Positions 56,301 to 64,000 of a DNA stretch of 64,000 bases are shown piece after piece. The DNA comes from Alteromonas sp. a30 (lineage in GTDB: Bacteria > Pseudomonadota > Gammaproteobacteria > Enterobacterales > Alteromonadaceae): assembly GCF_026788005.1 (NCBI RefSeq), contig NZ_JABEPE010000018.1, positions 1 to 64,000 of the forward strand, read 5' to 3'. Every line of letters begins with the position of its first letter. Positions within the stretch are counted from its first letter, which is position 1. The notes below the pieces were generated by a model. It did no database searches. It was not told the origin of the DNA and saw only the letters and a list, made by a program, of their open reading frames with translations. A program made the translations under genes and the position numbers.

Positions 56301-57941
56301 ACGTTGAAAGTTTTTAACTTTGTAGATCAGATGGAGTTTATCGGTGACGAAATTATATTCGTACAGATGCCCAGAAGTGGTTAGTAATATGGTGTTGGGT
56401 CGGTTTGGTAATGCTGCTAAAAACGCCCAACTATAGAAGGGATTTGCTTGCTTATCTATGCCTGTGAGTGCAAAAGCCTCTCCGGTTACTGAGTTATAGC
56501 GAAAGTGACCGTCATCGTTGAAGAAAAAGATATTTTCAGCATCTTTAACATGTACACCGTAAATATATTCCGAATAAATAAGATTTCGGTGTTGCTCAGT
56601 AACGTAGGGGCGGGATAATTCACCCGTGGATTTATTAAATAAAAATAGACCGGTGCCAGTGTGTACCCACATTTGATTTGGGTCGGACTCATCCCAAAAC
56701 ATATCAATAATATTACTTTCCAAGGTGATACGGCTGCCGCTCTCTTCACCTAGAAAATGTTGAAATGTCCCTTTTTCTAAGTCGATTTTATTAATACCGT
56801 TATCCGTTGCAATCCAAATAAAGCCGTCTTTATCTTGCAGTATCTTCCATGTACTTTCATGACTTAATTTAATCGTTGTGGTTGTCGAAATATGTTTAAA
56901 TCGGGTTGATACATCACTCCAAATTAAAACTCCTTGAGAACGAGAACCTAGCCAAAAGTTGCCAGATTTATCCCGAAATAGGTCGGTAACATTATTGTCG
57001 ATGGTTCTATAATCTGAACGACTAAATTGGATTAAATTAAAGTATTCGTTTGTTTTAGGATTGAAATGAAATAAGCCTTTATTCGATGCAATTAAAAAAT
57101 AATCGTCGACTTTTTCAATGTCCCAAACGCCTATTTCTGGAATAAGGGTGCGTGATTTTCCGGTTTTTTTGTTTTCAATATCAAGTGAATATAAACCTGC
57201 TTTTGTGCCAATGACTAATCCAAGTTCATTGTCGAGAAATATTTTTCTTACATTCAAATTTCGTTCATTGGAAATATTATCGGGTAAAAAGGGAAGGGGG
57301 GAACTATCGCCCGTTTTTTGATTAACCGTGATAATGCCATCAGTTGATGCTGCAATAATGTTGTCTTGGTATGTGAGGATATTGGTAATCCAAGTGTCTT
57401 TTTTCTGCCCCTGATACAAGGAGGTCATTTTCCTATTATTAACATCGAAATGTTGAATGCTGTTATTGAGGACTAACCAAATGGCGTTATCGGATGCCTG
57501 GATCATGTCAGAAACGACAGCAAAGGGCGTATTTTGTTCTGGCATGATACCGTTGAAGTAGCGTTCTGTGACAAGTGTTACGGGGTTGACACGATACAAG
57601 CCGGAAGCAAGAGTGCTTACCCATAAATAGCCTTGGTTATCTAAATGCAGCGCGAGTATTTCTTCTTGATTGAATATGTTATTTGGGCCGGGAATTTTTT
57701 TAACTTTGTAGCCATCGTAACGATTAAGTCCCATCCGTGTACCAATCCAAATAAAGCCATTTTCATCTTGAATTGTGCGAGTCACTTCGCTTTGAGATAG
57801 TCCTTCATTAGGTGACAGTCTACGTAAGAAGCGGCTGTAGTCCTCAAAGCCCGCATTTGATAATTTAGCTAAAGAGAGAGGCGAAATAATTAATAGAATA
57901 GGCAGAAGTACACACAAAATGAGAATTCTATTAATTTTCAT
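53394..57941 (-). CDS. Propeller-PAS-GGDEF-EAL c-di-GMP signalling protein
   Basis: A 1515-residue protein. Signal peptide (1-25), two seven-bladed Reg_prop-type beta-propellers (about 35-700, repeated W(I/L)G(T/S)xxG(I/L)xxY motifs such as FIWIGTRMGLNRYDG), Y_Y_Y domain (about 705-785), one membrane helix (about 793-812), two PAS regions (about 835-1070), GGDEF and EAL. The GGDEF motif is SGDEF and the EAL motif is ELL (GAELLLRW), but DDFGTGYSS, KIDKSFV and VVEGVETE are intact, so phosphodiesterase activity is likelier than cyclase. It senses an extracytoplasmic signal and alters c-di-GMP. ATG 57941 is chosen for the signal peptide. Confidence 0.9.
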   Translation of the reverse strand: MKINRILILCVLLPILLIISPLSLAKLSNAGFEDYSRFLRRLSPNEGLSQSEVTRTIQDENGFIWIGTRMGLNRYDGYKVKKIPGPNNIFNQEEILALHLDNQGYLWVSTLASGLYRVNPVTLVTERYFNGIMPEQNTPFAVVSDMIQASDNAIWLVLNNSIQHFDVNNRKMTSLYQGQKKDTWITNILTYQDNIIAASTDGIITVNQKTGDSSPLPFLPDNISNERNLNVRKIFLDNELGLVIGTKAGLYSLDIENKKTGKSRTLIPEIGVWDIEKVDDYFLIASNKGLFHFNPKTNEYFNLIQFSRSDYRTIDNNVTDLFRDKSGNFWLGSRSQGVLIWSDVSTRFKHISTTTTIKLSHESTWKILQDKDGFIWIATDNGINKIDLEKGTFQHFLGEESGSRITLESNIIDMFWDESDPNQMWVHTGTGLFLFNKSTGELSRPYVTEQHRNLIYSEYIYGVHVKDAENIFFFNDDGHFRYNSVTGEAFALTGIDKQANPFYSWAFLAALPNRPNTILLTTSGHLYEYNFVTDKLHLIYKVKNFQRQAYDSVDSWVIDQDGILWIAFTGEGLIGLDSDTYEEKYRFDVNNQLNNDQVYQLQLDENNQIWLSSQYGLYKFNAERNHVDVYLANDGLLSSEFNGSSSIKLQNGYLAFGSPLGINYFNPNHFQIDQFKKDNYEIHLSDISLLSDKNAKILNSARDTIEIDYDQYGLKLEFSTLEFRQQERTLYNIHLDGPHTLHLEHYLGGEFLLPRVSPGHYTLTISAISAQHGIKSKPLVLQMVVNNTPWLATPAKVFYVLILLILFLNYTVNRKAKERELKALHKRTQASHNRMQMAMFGSNSGVWDYWLEKDTIYVELIPSRFDGESSHLQLGMQELIQKIKTDDTQGLLKRWEKFLSGESVNWDATYQVKTQDKEWPWFRVIGRVIAYDSEGKATRVIGTYTNITETKLNEDKAKLFGEAFRQINDWVLILDEKLIPVTANEAFQKQFNMEHKPSPEILSLLLKSLGEEKYQEFKEILTGLKPRGSWQGEEVIDVPNGERSPVLIKIHAIAQKKNIICHYVIVVSDITQQKDAEEKLRHLAHYDYLTDLPNRQLLFEKIENKIKQKNSRFAVLFIDLDKFKQVNDLYGHFIGDQLLKKVSSILLNCVGHKDIVARQSGDEFIILIDKFKDINEISHIAQTVLKQLSKTIVLDDLHVHITSSVGIAIYPDDSNCSSEIIKKADLAMIHAKNKGRGEFQYFTQDINEKAHLRLTLENDLQHACSNNEFVNYYQPIVDIQKNKVVGAELLLRWFNADKLIPPYIFIPIAEEIGLISNMTIQAIEKALVDYKKQFITVPDFYISINLSPIHILQEGLGQTLLSQLAKHQLSPKVLRLEITENTLLADLDIALRRLDELRELGFKLMLDDFGTGYSSMSYLSRFSIDYIKIDKSFVHALENKTNRAIVNSIVMLARNLELDCVVEGVETETQLSYMSQLGCHLIQGYFYSKPLPLKDFTSLELYQDSQHRDTKAHAN

Positions 57942-58212
57942 CTTGTGAGAGAGAAGGGACTGGTTTCTTTTAAAAATACAATTAATATTCAAAAGGATTT
58001 GTATCATTTTTCATTACACTATCACGAGCATGTTATTTTATTTCAACGTTATGTCACTTAAGTATTGTCAATAAAGTGAACTTTCTCCATAAAAAACGTT
58101 GAATGAGTATTGAAAATGATAAAACTTGGGATGGTGGTAATTTAATTACTGGGGAAGGATGAGAGAGGAAAACGGTTAATTAATTTCGTTAACCTCTCGC
58201 TTAAGGTAAATA

Positions 58213-58593
58213 TTATTCTTGAATTAATTCAATTGCATAGCCATCGGGATCACGAACAAAGGCAATAACTGTGTCACCGCCCAATACAGGGCCTGGTTCT
58301 CGATAAACATCACAGCCTTGTGTTTTCATATCTTCACAGACTTTGTAAATATCATCGACCCCCAATGCTAAATGACCAAAAGCGGAGCCATGATCGTATT
58401 CTTCTGTATCCCAGTTATACGTTAATTCGATAACCGTATTTTCTGATTCGTCACCATATCCTAAAAAGGCGAGAGTATAGCGATACTCCGTATTTTCACT
58501 TTGACGTAACAACTTCATACCGAGGATATTTGTGTAAAAATCGATAGAGCGTTGCAAATTGCCTACGCGTAACATGGTGTGTAAAAAGCGCAT
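58213..58593 (-). CDS. gloA: Lactoylglutathione lyase (glyoxalase I)
   Basis: A 126-residue VOC enzyme. The metal ligands His5, Glu56, His74 and Glu122 match E. coli GloA (Ni2+ type), and [20 protein letters not shown] is the family N-terminus. It isomerises the methylglyoxal-glutathione hemithioacetal to lactoylglutathione. Here it is not next to rnt as in E. coli but 19 kb away in the same window. Confidence 0.95.
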   Translation of the reverse strand: MRFLHTMLRVGNLQRSIDFYTNILGMKLLRQSENTEYRYTLAFLGYGDESENTVIELTYNWDTEEYDHGSAFGHLALGVDDIYKVCEDMKTQGCDVYREPGPVLGGDTVIAFVRDPDGYAIELIQE

Positions 58594-58869
58594 GATGTCG
58601 TCCTGTAATCAGTGGGTTGATTGACAATCCTAAGCAAATGAGCGCCGAACATTTTGCGCGCTCCAGTCAGGAAAGATAAAGCATCTGTATTATACACCGA
58701 TGTTGATTATTGTGATCATAGATAAATGCTACGTCTGTTTGAGCTGAAGTTTGTTTTGATGCTGAATTCGCGGGCAAATTAGTGCTAACACTGGTAACAC
58801 AGCGCTTTCATGTCATTTTCAAATTGTGACGTTTTGTGTTTAATCTTATTTGCTGTTAGTTGTCAGACA

Positions 58870-59274
58870 CTATTTAGGGGGAATAGAGTAAGTACCAGTT
58901 GCATGAGCAACAGGGTCTTCGATGTGGTCGGAATAAAGAAATACATCACCAACAGCAAGGGATTTGCCCATTTTAATGAGTCGACATTTTGCCGTTAGTC
59001 GCCCATCTGCTGAGGGTTTGCGTAAAAAATTAATATTGAGGTTGGTGGTAACTGCAAGGGAAATTAAGCCAATTTCACCTAGAATTGCAACATACAAAGC
59101 TGCGTCGGCCATTTGCATTAATGTTGGCCCAGAAACAGTGCCGCCCGGACGCAAATGCGCATGGGTAATTTCTATGCTGATGGTCGCAGCTTTGTTGCCT
59201 ACTTCATCAATTCGAAAGTTCGCCTGCGGAAACTCGTGAATAAAAAAGGCTTCTAATTCTGATTTTGTTGCCAT
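58870..59274 (-). CDS. PaaI-family hotdog thioesterase
   Basis: A 134-residue hotdog-fold protein. HAHLRPGGTVSGPTLMQMADAALYVAILGE matches the PaaI/YbgC-like block containing the general-base acid (here Asp in MADAALY). TTNLNINFLRKP is the second conserved strand. It hydrolyses acyl-CoA thioesters; the acyl group is unknown. AGGAT lies about 9 bp before ATG 59274. Confidence 0.85.
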   Translation of the reverse strand: MATKSELEAFFIHEFPQANFRIDEVGNKAATISIEITHAHLRPGGTVSGPTLMQMADAALYVAILGEIGLISLAVTTNLNINFLRKPSADGRLTAKCRLIKMGKSLAVGDVFLYSDHIEDPVAHATGTYSIPPK

Positions 59275-59451
59275 GAATCGCGAATCCTATCAATAACCAA
59301 GGGACTAAAAATTCTGTTTTAACGGAGGAAAGATGAAATAGCAAAGTTTGATGCCAGATAAAACATAATTGAGGTATTAAGATGCTGCCGTTGGATGGTG
59401 ATGAAAACAAAAAAGATGCAAAGAATAGGCGTTGTACTGGGCTATAGGCAC

Positions 59452-59482
59452 AAAAAAGGCCGGAAAATTCCAGCCTTTTTTC
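59452..59482 (-). terminator. Terminator of the cold-shock gene
   Basis: On the minus strand: stem GGCTGGA/TCCGGCC (one G-U pair) with loop ATTT, followed by six T, 51 bp after the csp stop. A-rich flanks make it usable in both directions. Confidence 0.8.
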
Positions 59483-59532
59483 AGCAATTAAGCGTTTTGC
59501 AAATATGTAAAACGCTCAGCTAATAGTGTTAC

Positions 59533-59745
59533 TTACGCAACAACAACGTTAGTTGCTTGAGGGCCTTTTTGACCTTGCTCAACTTGGAATGTTACTGCTT
59601 GGCCTTCAGCTAAAGTTTTGAAGCCTTCAGAAGCAATTGCGCGGAAATGAACAAATACGTCTTTGCCGCCGTTTTCTGGAGTGATGAAACCGAAACCTTT
59701 CTCTTCGTTAAACCATTTAACTGTGCCGTTTACTGAATCAGACAT
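59533..59745 (-). CDS. CspA-family cold-shock protein
   Basis: A 70-residue cold-shock domain RNA chaperone. RNP1 KGFGFI and RNP2 VFVHF are complete, with the canonical start [15 protein letters not shown]. It binds single-stranded RNA/DNA and loosens structure. The 394-bp gene-free region upstream is consistent with the long structured 5' leader common in csp genes. Confidence 0.96.
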   Translation of the reverse strand: MSDSVNGTVKWFNEEKGFGFITPENGGKDVFVHFRAIASEGFKTLAEGQAVTFQVEQGQKGPQATNVVVA

Positions 59746-60139
59746 GATAGATACCTTAAAGTATAAATTACATATATATGCGGTGAATAATCACCAGTGG
59801 AGCAATAGATAGAACTCAGCTAACAGGCTTGTGCATATCTATAATCAACTTACAAAGGTGGATAAAGAAACAGAGGCAGTAAAGCAGTAAATAGAGAAAG
59901 CTAGTCATAACTAAAGCGAGTTAATAGTATGTGCTTTCTGTGTGTGTGTCTAGTAAATACTGGCCCGATGAGTAATAATTTTTAAAATTTTCGATTAGAT
60001 CAGCGTTATTTCTGTTTTGATAACTGTACAGTGAAGCGTATTTTGCAGTATTTATGTTAAATATATGCTTTATTATCAATGAGTTAATAAATGGCTGCTC
60101 ATGTGTTATTGGTATCATTAATTCGATAAAGTGCGGTGA
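59746..60139. other. Region upstream of the cold-shock gene
   Basis: 394 bp without a credible gene; probably promoter and long 5' leader of csp. A small hairpin GGTGA/TCACC lies near 59782-59795, and GTGATTA/TAATCAC at 60136-60153 overlaps the VOC stop and may terminate that gene. A 65-codon minus-strand frame (59921-60118) has no ribosome site and skewed AT-driven composition. Confidence 0.4.
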
Positions 60140-60625
60140 TTACTCATAATCACTCGCATAAGTTTCTTCATAGCTATGAGAATAAAGTTCAAAAAGGTTG
60201 CCGAATGGATCTTCCAGATAAACCATTTTAGCTGGTTTACTGTCGTCTTCTGGGTGATAACGCATGACATCCATTCTTACTTTTCCCCCATACGCTTCGG
60301 TTTTTTGCATCACAGTGTCAAAATCATCAGTTTGTAAGCAAAAATGGAAGATACCTAATCGAGAAAAATTGAGGTCGTGACGTTCATCACGTTGATTCAT
60401 TTCAAATAATTCGACACCAATACCGTCGGTTGTAACTAAATGAGCAATATTGAAGCCCTCAAAGCCTTCACCAAAAACCGCTGTACACATTCTTCCAATG
60501 GCCGTTTCTCGTTCTTCGACCACTTTAGTGTTGTTCATTACTATTCTTAGTCCAAGCACTTTAGTGTAGAACTCAACAGCCTTGTCCATATCACCGACCA
60601 TAATTCCTACGTGATTCATCTTCAT
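60140..60625 (-). CDS. VOC/glyoxalase-family protein
   Basis: A 161-residue VOC protein. The N-terminal MNHVGIMVGDMDKAVEFYTKVLGL supplies His4, and the second module has FHFCLQTDDFD and EDPFGNLFELYSH, giving a likely metal site (His, His, Glu). Substrate unknown: lyase, isomerase or dioxygenase types all share this fold. It is divergent from a LysR regulator 112 bp away, which probably controls it. Confidence 0.85.
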   Translation of the reverse strand: MKMNHVGIMVGDMDKAVEFYTKVLGLRIVMNNTKVVEERETAIGRMCTAVFGEGFEGFNIAHLVTTDGIGVELFEMNQRDERHDLNFSRLGIFHFCLQTDDFDTVMQKTEAYGGKVRMDVMRYHPEDDSKPAKMVYLEDPFGNLFELYSHSYEETYASDYE

Positions 60626-60691
60626 ATTTCACCCCTTATGTCATTGTTCATTTGATGAGTGCTATTTTAGGGAATACTGTTATTTTATAAA

Positions 60692-60718
60692 ATTATCATT
60701 AATAATTATTTCGATAAT
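60692..60718. promoter_or_regulatory. Possible LysR operator between VOC and LysR genes
   Basis: ATTATC-N15-GATAAT dyad in the 112-bp divergent promoter region. LysR proteins usually bind such dyads (T-N11-A type) here. The sequence is AT-rich so chance symmetry is possible. Confidence 0.3.
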
Positions 60719-60737
60719 ATTTTGTTATGAGGTTGGT

Positions 60738-61625
60738 GTGCTAAATCCAATATGGCTTAAAACATTTGTGACACTTGTTGATACGGGGCATTTCACACAA
60801 GCCGCAGAAAAATTATTTATGACGCAACCGGGCGTTAGCCAGCATATTAATAAGCTTGAAAAGGCTTGTGGGCATTTATTGATTACGCGAGGAAAAAAGT
60901 CATTCGTTATTACTGAACAAGGGCGTTTGGTATATCGCTATGCAAAAAGCCTTGAACGAAATGAAGAGGCATTAATTGAACAACTGGCTTTTGACGACCC
61001 GTATTCAGGAGAATGTACATTAGCGTGTTCGGGCTCGGTTGCACTGATGTTGTACCCTAAATTGTTAGAGGAGCAGGTCAAACACCCTAATATTATTATT
61101 AAAATGAAAGCCGCACCTTATCATCAGATTTTGTCGGACATTAAAAAAGGCACTGTTGACCAAGGTATCGTTACGGATATTCCAAATAAAATCTATTTTG
61201 AGACTAAAGTGTTAGGGGAAGAAGAGTTGTGTTTGGTTGTTCCTAGCCGTGTTGATACTAATGTGAACAAGGCGACATTGTTAATGAATCTTGGATTAAT
61301 ATTACATCCCGACGCTAAACATTATTTATCGTTGTTTATTGCTAAGAATTACAAGACAGAATTGGGCCAACTCAATATTAACAGTCTCCCTGTCGTTGGT
61401 TTTATCAACCAAATCAATCAAATACTTGAGCCTATTGCCAATGGGATTGGCTTTACAGTATTACCAAAAAGTGCAGTGGATAGTTTTCATAATAAGCAGG
61501 GCTTACAAGTGATTAAGCCTGATAACACGGTTATTGAAACACTGTACTTAGTAACCCAGAAAAATAGAGTATTACCCGCACGTTTTGAGACCCTTAATAA
61601 AGTCATTGATAGTGCTTGGAAGTAA
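60738..61625 (+). CDS. LysR-family transcriptional regulator
   Basis: A 295-residue LTTR. The winged helix HTH (about 3-60) reads TFVTLVDTGHFTQAAEKLFM and TQPGVSQHINKLEKACGHLL, and the effector domain spans about 90-290. Start GTG 60738 has GAGG 7 bp upstream. Effector unknown. Divergent from the VOC gene, its probable target. The gene ends 6 bp before the start of a fragment region. Confidence 0.92.
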   Translation: MLNPIWLKTFVTLVDTGHFTQAAEKLFMTQPGVSQHINKLEKACGHLLITRGKKSFVITEQGRLVYRYAKSLERNEEALIEQLAFDDPYSGECTLACSGSVALMLYPKLLEEQVKHPNIIIKMKAAPYHQILSDIKKGTVDQGIVTDIPNKIYFETKVLGEEELCLVVPSRVDTNVNKATLLMNLGLILHPDAKHYLSLFIAKNYKTELGQLNINSLPVVGFINQINQILEPIANGIGFTVLPKSAVDSFHNKQGLQVIKPDNTVIETLYLVTQKNRVLPARFETLNKVIDSAWK

Positions 61626-61631
61626 CCTTAT

Positions 61632-62042
61632 TTATATCAGCAAATATTTTAGCTCCCACAATGCGATAGCACTCAGCGGATGGTTCGCACCCGCCAGCGC
61701 CAAATACCAAGTACCGCTAGTGGTACCCTGATTAAACTCAGTGAGTACGACGCCGGGCATTCTACCCGCCAGTTGCCAAGCATAGTCGATATCCGGTAAA
61801 CGAACGGCATCACCGGAAAGACGGTCAACTGAGGTAAGCATACGGCTAGCATCAGCCGAATATTTGGCTACAACTTCAATGCGTTCGCCCACTGAAAAGC
61901 TGATATCACCTTTACGAGTATTGTATTCGGTCGCCATTACATCTGCTTCTTGCGCTTGGAGGGTCATGGCGAGAAAAAGGCTAGAAAGCGGAAACAGAAC
62001 AACTGAAGAACCAGAAAACAAACAAGAAGTCTTAGAAGGCAT
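61632..62042 (-). pseudogene. N-terminal fragment of a TonB-dependent receptor
   Basis: A signal peptide (LFLAMTLQAQE) and the start of a plug domain (VDRLSGDAVRLPDIDYAWQL, then AGRMPGVVLTEFNQGTTSG) are typical of TonB receptors. At GTTSGT the similarity stops and about 25 unrelated residues (WYLALAGANHPLSAIALWEL...) lead to a stop. Receptors of this type are 700-1000 residues, so more than 80 percent is missing. ATG 62042 has TTGAGAGA upstream. It may still be expressed as a short secreted peptide, but it is not a working receptor. Confidence 0.7.
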
Positions 62043-62108
62043 AAAATCTCTCAACATCAACACGTTAAAAATCAGCGCGGATTATTCCTTCTCGTCGGGT
62101 CTGCAACA

Positions 62109-62225
62109 ATGTGGCATATTGTCGCAGTTGATGATCATCCGATGCTCAGAGACTCCAATCTTCATTTATTACGAACGCTACACTTGCGGCAGCAGAAACC
62201 CCATGTTTGCAAAGCAATCAGATAA
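62109..62225 (+). pseudogene. Response-regulator receiver stub
   Basis: ATG 62109 opens a 38-codon frame reading MWHIVAVDDHPMLRDS, then unrelated sequence to TAA 62223. VDDHPMLR is the hallmark beginning of NarL-type receiver domains. Only about 15 residues match, so it is a fragment or a chance match; the motif's specificity favours a fragment. Confidence 0.4.
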
Positions 62226-62300
62226 AATCGAATAAAGGCTGTCAGCTAGCATGCTAGATTTCTCTTGTTTTAAAGCTGGCTTTTCAACATGCCCTAGTTC

Positions 62301-62711
62301 TTAGATAAAACGGCCATCTTCGAGTTTAACCGCAGAAATATCCATGCCTTCGCCTATCACCTCGATAACAGGTGAGTGCTCAAACTGAATCCCTCGCTGT
62401 TCTAAAAAAAGCTGTTGTTCTGTATCGGGTAAATGTTGCCCCTGTGAAAAGTACGTTGTTACGCCCCAATCGGGGATCATTCCAGCTTGGTGTAAAGACA
62501 TAGGCCCAGTGGCGATTACGCCTAATGAGCGATTTCGTAATTCATAACCGTGGCAATATGGGCAATGCACAACGGTTTTCCCCCAGCGGTGCTGTAAGCC
62601 TTTGATATCCGGTAATGTGTCCCTTAAGCCTGTGGCAATAATTAGTTTTTTGCCTGTCAGTTTGGATTGATTTCGAGCATGAACGCTTTGCTGAATCTCA
62701 ATTAGAACCAC
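62301..62711 (-). pseudogene. Internal fragment of thioredoxin-reductase-like flavoprotein
   Basis: About 135 codons align with the middle of FAD/NAD(P) oxidoreductases of the thioredoxin reductase-like group: KLIIATGLRDTLPDIKGLQ, CPYCHGYE (redox-active type CxxC) and GVIATGPMSLHQAG. The N-terminal FAD-binding GxGxxG segment and the C-terminal third are missing, and the frame ends in KLEDGRFI-stop. Both ends are cut, so it cannot be a working enzyme. It abuts the terminator of the M28 peptidase. Confidence 0.7.
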
Positions 62712-62739
62712 AAAAAAGGCGGCTATTGAATAGCCACCT
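62712..62739 (-). terminator. Terminator of the M28 peptidase gene
   Basis: Minus-strand stem GGTGGCTAT/ATAGCCGCC (one G-U pair) with loop TCA, followed by six T, 25 bp after the peptidase stop. Confidence 0.85.
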
Positions 62740-62763
62740 TTGCCTATTTTCTATGGCAGTGAA

Positions 62764-64000
62764 TTATCTACCCGATGCTTCTCTGGCATCCTTAAAATCA
62801 GAATCGCCAGTCCATTCTGGCCAATCCCCGTTGTTGGCAAGCTCAGCCATGATCTGGCCGATCAGGTCTAAGTCCTGCTTGACGCCACCTAGTGTCCAGC
62901 TAGAGAAGTAGTCATCGCCGCTTTTGTGATAGCGGCTCGCGATAAACTGCGGATCAGTATCGCCTAGGCTCATGAACAGGTAAGACGGGATCCCCTGACG
63001 CGCAGCGGCAAAGTGATCTGAGCGGAAAAATAAGCCATTTTGTGGGCGAGGATCCGGTTTAACATATCGTCCTTGTGATTTTGCCGTCTTTGCCACATAG
63101 TCTTCCAGTTCTGACAGGCCATCACCGTATTGCAGCGTATAATCGGTGGCATCGTTAACGTTCATGCCGTCGATATTCAAAAAAGCAACAATATTTTTGG
63201 CTGGAATAGGTGGGTTTTGAGCAAAATGCTCAGCACCAATTAGGCCCGTTTCCTCGGCAGTAAATGCACCAAACATCATGGTGCGTTTAAACGGATGGTT
63301 CTTGCTTTGCTTTTTGAACACCCGTGCCAGTTCTAGTACACCAGCCACGCCTGAGGCGTTGTCTACCGCCCCATTTAAAATCACTTCCTTGCCATTTTCC
63401 GAACCTTTACCCAGATGGTCCCAATGGGCATGCAGCGCCACCCATTCATCTTGCGACTCGGTACCTGACAGCAAAGCCGCTACATTCTGCGATTCTTTAT
63501 GCTCGATATTGTTGTGTAAGGTGAGTTCTGCTTTCTGATGTAAATCTACCGCTTTAAAGCCGCGTTTGCCGGCGGCGGCTTTCATCTCACGGTAATTCAT
63601 TCCGGCGGCTTCAAACATCTTTTGCGCCGCGCGCAGTTGCATCCAGCCCATTACACCCACTTGCGACTGGTTGTTGTTATCGTCAACTAACGTGAATTTG
63701 GCAGTGGTTCCACCCGCCCGAACGACGCCCCAGCCATAACCGGCAGGCATGGTTTCGTGAACGATAAATACACCCTTTGCGCCCTGACGCGCGGCTTCTT
63801 CATATTTATAAGTCCAGCGTCCATAGTAGGTCATAGCGTTGCCGTTAAAAAAGTCACGTTTGCCCGATGAAAAGCCGGGATCATTTACTAAAACAATCAC
63901 GGTTTTACCTTTCACATCCACACCTTGGTAGTCATTCCAATTATATTCCGGCGCGTTGATGCCGTAACCTACAAAAACAACATCATCATTTAGCGAGATG
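62764..64000 (-). CDS. M28-family metallopeptidase (5' end beyond window)
   Basis: Partial; the reading frame continues to the window edge (ISLNDDVVFVGYGINAPEYN...), so the GTG at 63921 is not the start. At least 411 residues are visible: a PA-type insert (about GVFIVHETMPAGYGWGVV) and an M28 peptidase domain. Zn ligands are HAHWDHLG, GAVDNASG (Asp), AEETGLIGAEHF (Glu), NIDGMN and the late YHKSGDDYF (His). It should be an exported aminopeptidase; the signal peptide lies outside the window. A strong terminator follows. Confidence 0.92.
   Translation of the reverse strand, partial: ISLNDDVVFVGYGINAPEYNWNDYQGVDVKGKTVIVLVNDPGFSSGKRDFFNGNAMTYYGRWTYKYEEAARQGAKGVFIVHETMPAGYGWGVVRAGGTTAKFTLVDDNNNQSQVGVMGWMQLRAAQKMFEAAGMNYREMKAAAGKRGFKAVDLHQKAELTLHNNIEHKESQNVAALLSGTESQDEWVALHAHWDHLGKGSENGKEVILNGAVDNASGVAGVLELARVFKKQSKNHPFKRTMMFGAFTAEETGLIGAEHFAQNPPIPAKNIVAFLNIDGMNVNDATDYTLQYGDGLSELEDYVAKTAKSQGRYVKPDPRPQNGLFFRSDHFAAARQGIPSYLFMSLGDTDPQFIASRYHKSGDDYFSSWTLGGVKQDLDLIGQIMAELANNGDWPEWTGDSDFKDAREASGR

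Noticed and set aside
59921-60118. 65-codon minus-strand frame upstream of csp
   Set aside because: No ribosome site, Asn/Tyr/Ser-rich AT-driven composition, and it lies in the likely csp leader.
1-64000. CRISPR arrays, integrases, complete insertion sequences or prophage
   Set aside because: No regularly spaced repeats, terminal inverted repeats or intact recombinase genes were seen on reading both strands; short arrays would have been visible in the gaps.

Overview
The window is chromosomal DNA of a marine-type gammaproteobacterium. The best guess is an Alteromonadales member of the Alteromonas/Glaciecola/Paraglaciecola group. This rests on moderate G+C, a MotY flagellar T-ring protein with a sigma-28-like promoter, NhaB, polyhydroxyalkanoate (PHA) phasins, TonB-dependent receptors and a CrbS/CrbR-type system. 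The taxonomic placement is an inference from gene content; no search was run. Most of the sequence is ordinary, densely packed core genome.

Region by region. 1-180: two identical tRNA-Arg(ACG) genes, the first cut by the window edge. 0.3-3.5 kb: a saccharopine-dehydrogenase-like oxidoreductase, a membrane redoxin and a TauE/SafE transporter. 3.5-18.8 kb: a long block collinear with the E. coli yoaA-tsaB-slp-fadD-rnd-(min)-ycgL-ycgM-ycgN-dsbB-nhaB-fadR region. Here minCDE is missing between rnd and ycgL, and a PAS chemoreceptor plus an IS110 transposase remnant sit between dsbB and nhaB. 18.9-30.3 kb: storage-lipid and envelope genes (two phasins, a patatin lipase, a DUF445 protein, an orphan ParA, TetR plus a wax-ester-synthase-like acyltransferase, HMG-CoA reductase, an M23 peptidase). 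30.3-35.1 kb: the prkA-yeaH-spoVR stress operon. 35.5-40.4 kb: redox and core genes (sodB, grxD, bfd, a 2-Cys peroxiredoxin, rnt) and motY. 40.4-43.6 kb: a GntP permease, PHA depolymerase and 3-hydroxybutyrate dehydrogenase operon. 43.8-58.0 kb: signalling and uptake, with a TonB receptor, a CrbR-like regulator, two decayed small genes, an unusual AAA-like/AraC fusion, a CrbS-like symporter-kinase, and a 1515-residue propeller-PAS-GGDEF-EAL protein. 58.2-61.6 kb: gloA, a thioesterase, a cold-shock gene and a divergent VOC/LysR pair. 61.6-62.7 kb: a cluster of gene fragments. The window ends inside an M28 peptidase.

How the genes work together: the main metabolic theme is fatty acids and storage compounds. 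FadD activates fatty acids and FadR probably regulates their use. A WS/DGAT-like enzyme with its own TetR regulator may form wax esters or triacylglycerol. Phasins coat PHA granules. The GntP/depolymerase/dehydrogenase operon degrades PHB and oxidises 3-hydroxybutyrate. CrbS/CrbR in other bacteria switches on acetate use. A second theme is oxidative stress and iron (SodB, Grx4, Bfd, peroxiredoxin).

The clearest unusual items are: (1) an AraC regulator fused to a sigma-54-type AAA domain whose Walker A, Walker B and sigma-54 contact loop are all lost; (2) a pair of adjacent small genes decayed by frameshifts and in-frame TAG and TGA stops, lying between crbR and that regulator; (3) a 1.1-kb graveyard of fragments of a TonB receptor, a response regulator and a thioredoxin-reductase-like flavoprotein. 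No CRISPR array, intact transposon or complete prophage was seen.
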